From positions 1,054,001-1,118,000 of the forward strand of contig NZ_JROG01000003.1 in the NCBI RefSeq assembly GCF_000786215.1: a stretch of 64,000 bases of DNA. Direction: 5' to 3'. The stretch comes from Sphingomonas sp. 35-24ZXX. Lineage in GTDB: Bacteria > Pseudomonadota > Alphaproteobacteria > Sphingomonadales > Sphingomonadaceae. This document shows positions 63,364 to 64,000 of the stretch, in pieces. The notes beneath the pieces were generated by a model. That model saw only the letters and a list, made by a program, of their open reading frames with translations. It ran no database searches and was not told the origin of the DNA. The translations under genes and the position numbers were made by a program. The number at the start of each line of letters is the position of its first letter. The first letter of the stretch is position 1.

Positions 63364-64000
63364 TCACAAGTGCATGAAAAGCAGGATGATTCCCGCCGGA
63401 ACGAGGGTGCCCAGCCCCACCAGCGGCCAGGTCGACGGGCGGTGCCGGGCGTGCAGCTGCAGCAACAGCAATCCAGTGAAGGTGAAGATGATGCAGGCAA
63501 CGGCGAGCACATCGATCAGCCAGAACCACGCCGTGCCGGTGTTGCGGCCCTTGTGCAGATCGTTGAAGAACGACACCCAGCCGCGGTCGGTGCGTTCGGC
63601 CTCGATCGCGCCTGTCCCTCGGTCGATGCTGACCCAGGCGTCGCTGCCGGGGCCCGGCACCGCGACATAGACCTCGTCCGCGCTCCATTCGGCCGCCGCT
63701 GTGCCGGCGTCGACCCCCACCAGCGCCCGCACGTCTGCGCGAACAGCATCGGGGAGCGGGGCTTTATGCTCCGCCTGCATGCGCGCAAGCAATCCGATAC
63801 TCGATGCCGGCAATGTGGCGGTCGCGGTGACAATCTGCGGTTCTGCCGAGATCGTGGCGGCATGGTTCAGGGTAATGCCGGTCACCGAAAAGACGAACAT
63901 CCCCGTCAGCGAGATCGCGGCGCTGATCCAGTGCCAGCTGTGCAGCTGCTTCATCCAGAACTGCCGGGCCGAGCGCGGCTTGCGCCGGGCCGCGGGGCGC
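63364..64000 (-). CDS. PepSY-associated TM protein, start outside window
   Basis: The frame is open to the right edge (R-K-P-R-S-A-R-Q-F-W before the ATG at 63954), so the N-terminus is cut; I report it as partial. Visible are three membrane segments: WISAAISLTGMFVFSVTGIT, WLIDVLAVACIIFTFTGLLL and WPLVGLGTLVPAGIILLFMH. The start HSWHW-I-S-A and the H-A of TLNHA are typical of PepSY_TM helices, which may carry haem or electrons. Between them is a periplasmic PepSY-like domain (about 36-135 from 63954). It is the visible first gene of the flavin operon, 25 bases before DUF2271. Confidence 0.85.
   Translation of the reverse strand, partial: RPAARRKPRSARQFWMKQLHSWHWISAAISLTGMFVFSVTGITLNHAATISAEPQIVTATATLPASSIGLLARMQAEHKAPLPDAVRADVRALVGVDAGTAAAEWSADEVYVAVPGPGSDAWVSIDRGTGAIEAERTDRGWVSFFNDLHKGRNTGTAWFWLIDVLAVACIIFTFTGLLLLQLHARHRPSTWPLVGLGTLVPAGIILLFMHL

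Overview
The window is about 66% GC and densely packed. It looks like chromosome of an alphaproteobacterium, most likely Sphingomonadales (Sphingomonadaceae). The grounds are an rplU with a long Ala/Lys tail, the nadD-rsfS-rlmH-EnvC-CtpA order, CtrA-like and GANTC (CcrM-type) motifs, small secreted proteins with the DEIVVC-type motif, and dispersed CTCTCCC...GGGAGAG palindromic intergenic repeats. Genus and species cannot be fixed from the sequence alone. I found no rRNA, tRNA, CRISPR array or complete insertion sequence.

Layout. 1-6.3 kb: end of a DUF1176 protein, a GNAT enzyme, isoaspartyl peptidase, a ThDP enzyme of the acetolactate-synthase fold, CsbD, an EVE protein and an Fe(II)/2OG oxygenase. 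6.4-11 kb: a TPR-SPOR lipoprotein, a predicted ribbon-helix-helix (RHH) partner and an orphan ParA, divergent from a second SPOR protein with Sel1 repeats. 11-18.8 kb: a GNAT enzyme, rplU-rpmA, two envelope proteins, a Gly-rich membrane protein, and a SurE / NlpD-like / K+ channel operon. 19-28 kb: sulfur enzymes sseA and metC coupled to an MscS channel, a TPR protein, guaB with an RNA m5C methyltransferase, and an M28 peptidase. 28-34 kb: two small Cys-containing proteins, prolyl oligopeptidase, and the alpha ribosomal operon rpsM-rpsK-rpoA-rplQ. 34-38 kb: a desuccinylase-like enzyme, then an AT-rich foreign island (about 35.12-36.96 kb) with a split gene ending in a GIY-YIG/T5orf172 nuclease domain. 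38-42.8 kb: a GNAT and lipoprotein pair, an M23 peptidase overlapping a bactofilin, and proA behind a cluster of six GANTC sites. 42.8-49 kb: an RHH/ParE toxin-antitoxin module fused by ATGA overlaps to nadD, then rsfS, rlmH, an EnvC-like activator, a CtpA protease, dsbB and coq7. 49-51.8 kb: a secreted protein and a YdbS/YdbT-like PH-domain pair. 51.8-59 kb: an autotransporter and an ECF sigma / FecR / TonB-receptor signalling unit. 59-64 kb: a tight operon of PepSY-TM, DUF2271, DUF4198, ApbE and an FMN alpha-hydroxy-acid oxidase, cut by the right edge.

The most interesting lead is that last operon. The DUF2271 protein carries D90-G-I-S-G-A-T96, which closely resembles the ApbE flavinylation motif, and its operon encodes ApbE, an FMN enzyme, a PepSY membrane protein and a DUF4198 protein whose predicted mature N-terminus is His. 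This looks like a periplasmic flavin/metal redox system next to a Fec-type receptor unit. Other leads are the toxin-antitoxin operator that fills the promoter and abuts an apparently leaderless start codon, the split GIY-YIG gene in the AT-rich island, the ParA/RHH/SPOR cluster with a CtrA-like box, the terminator-like hairpin in the rpsM leader, and the preference of the intergenic repeats for convergent gene ends.
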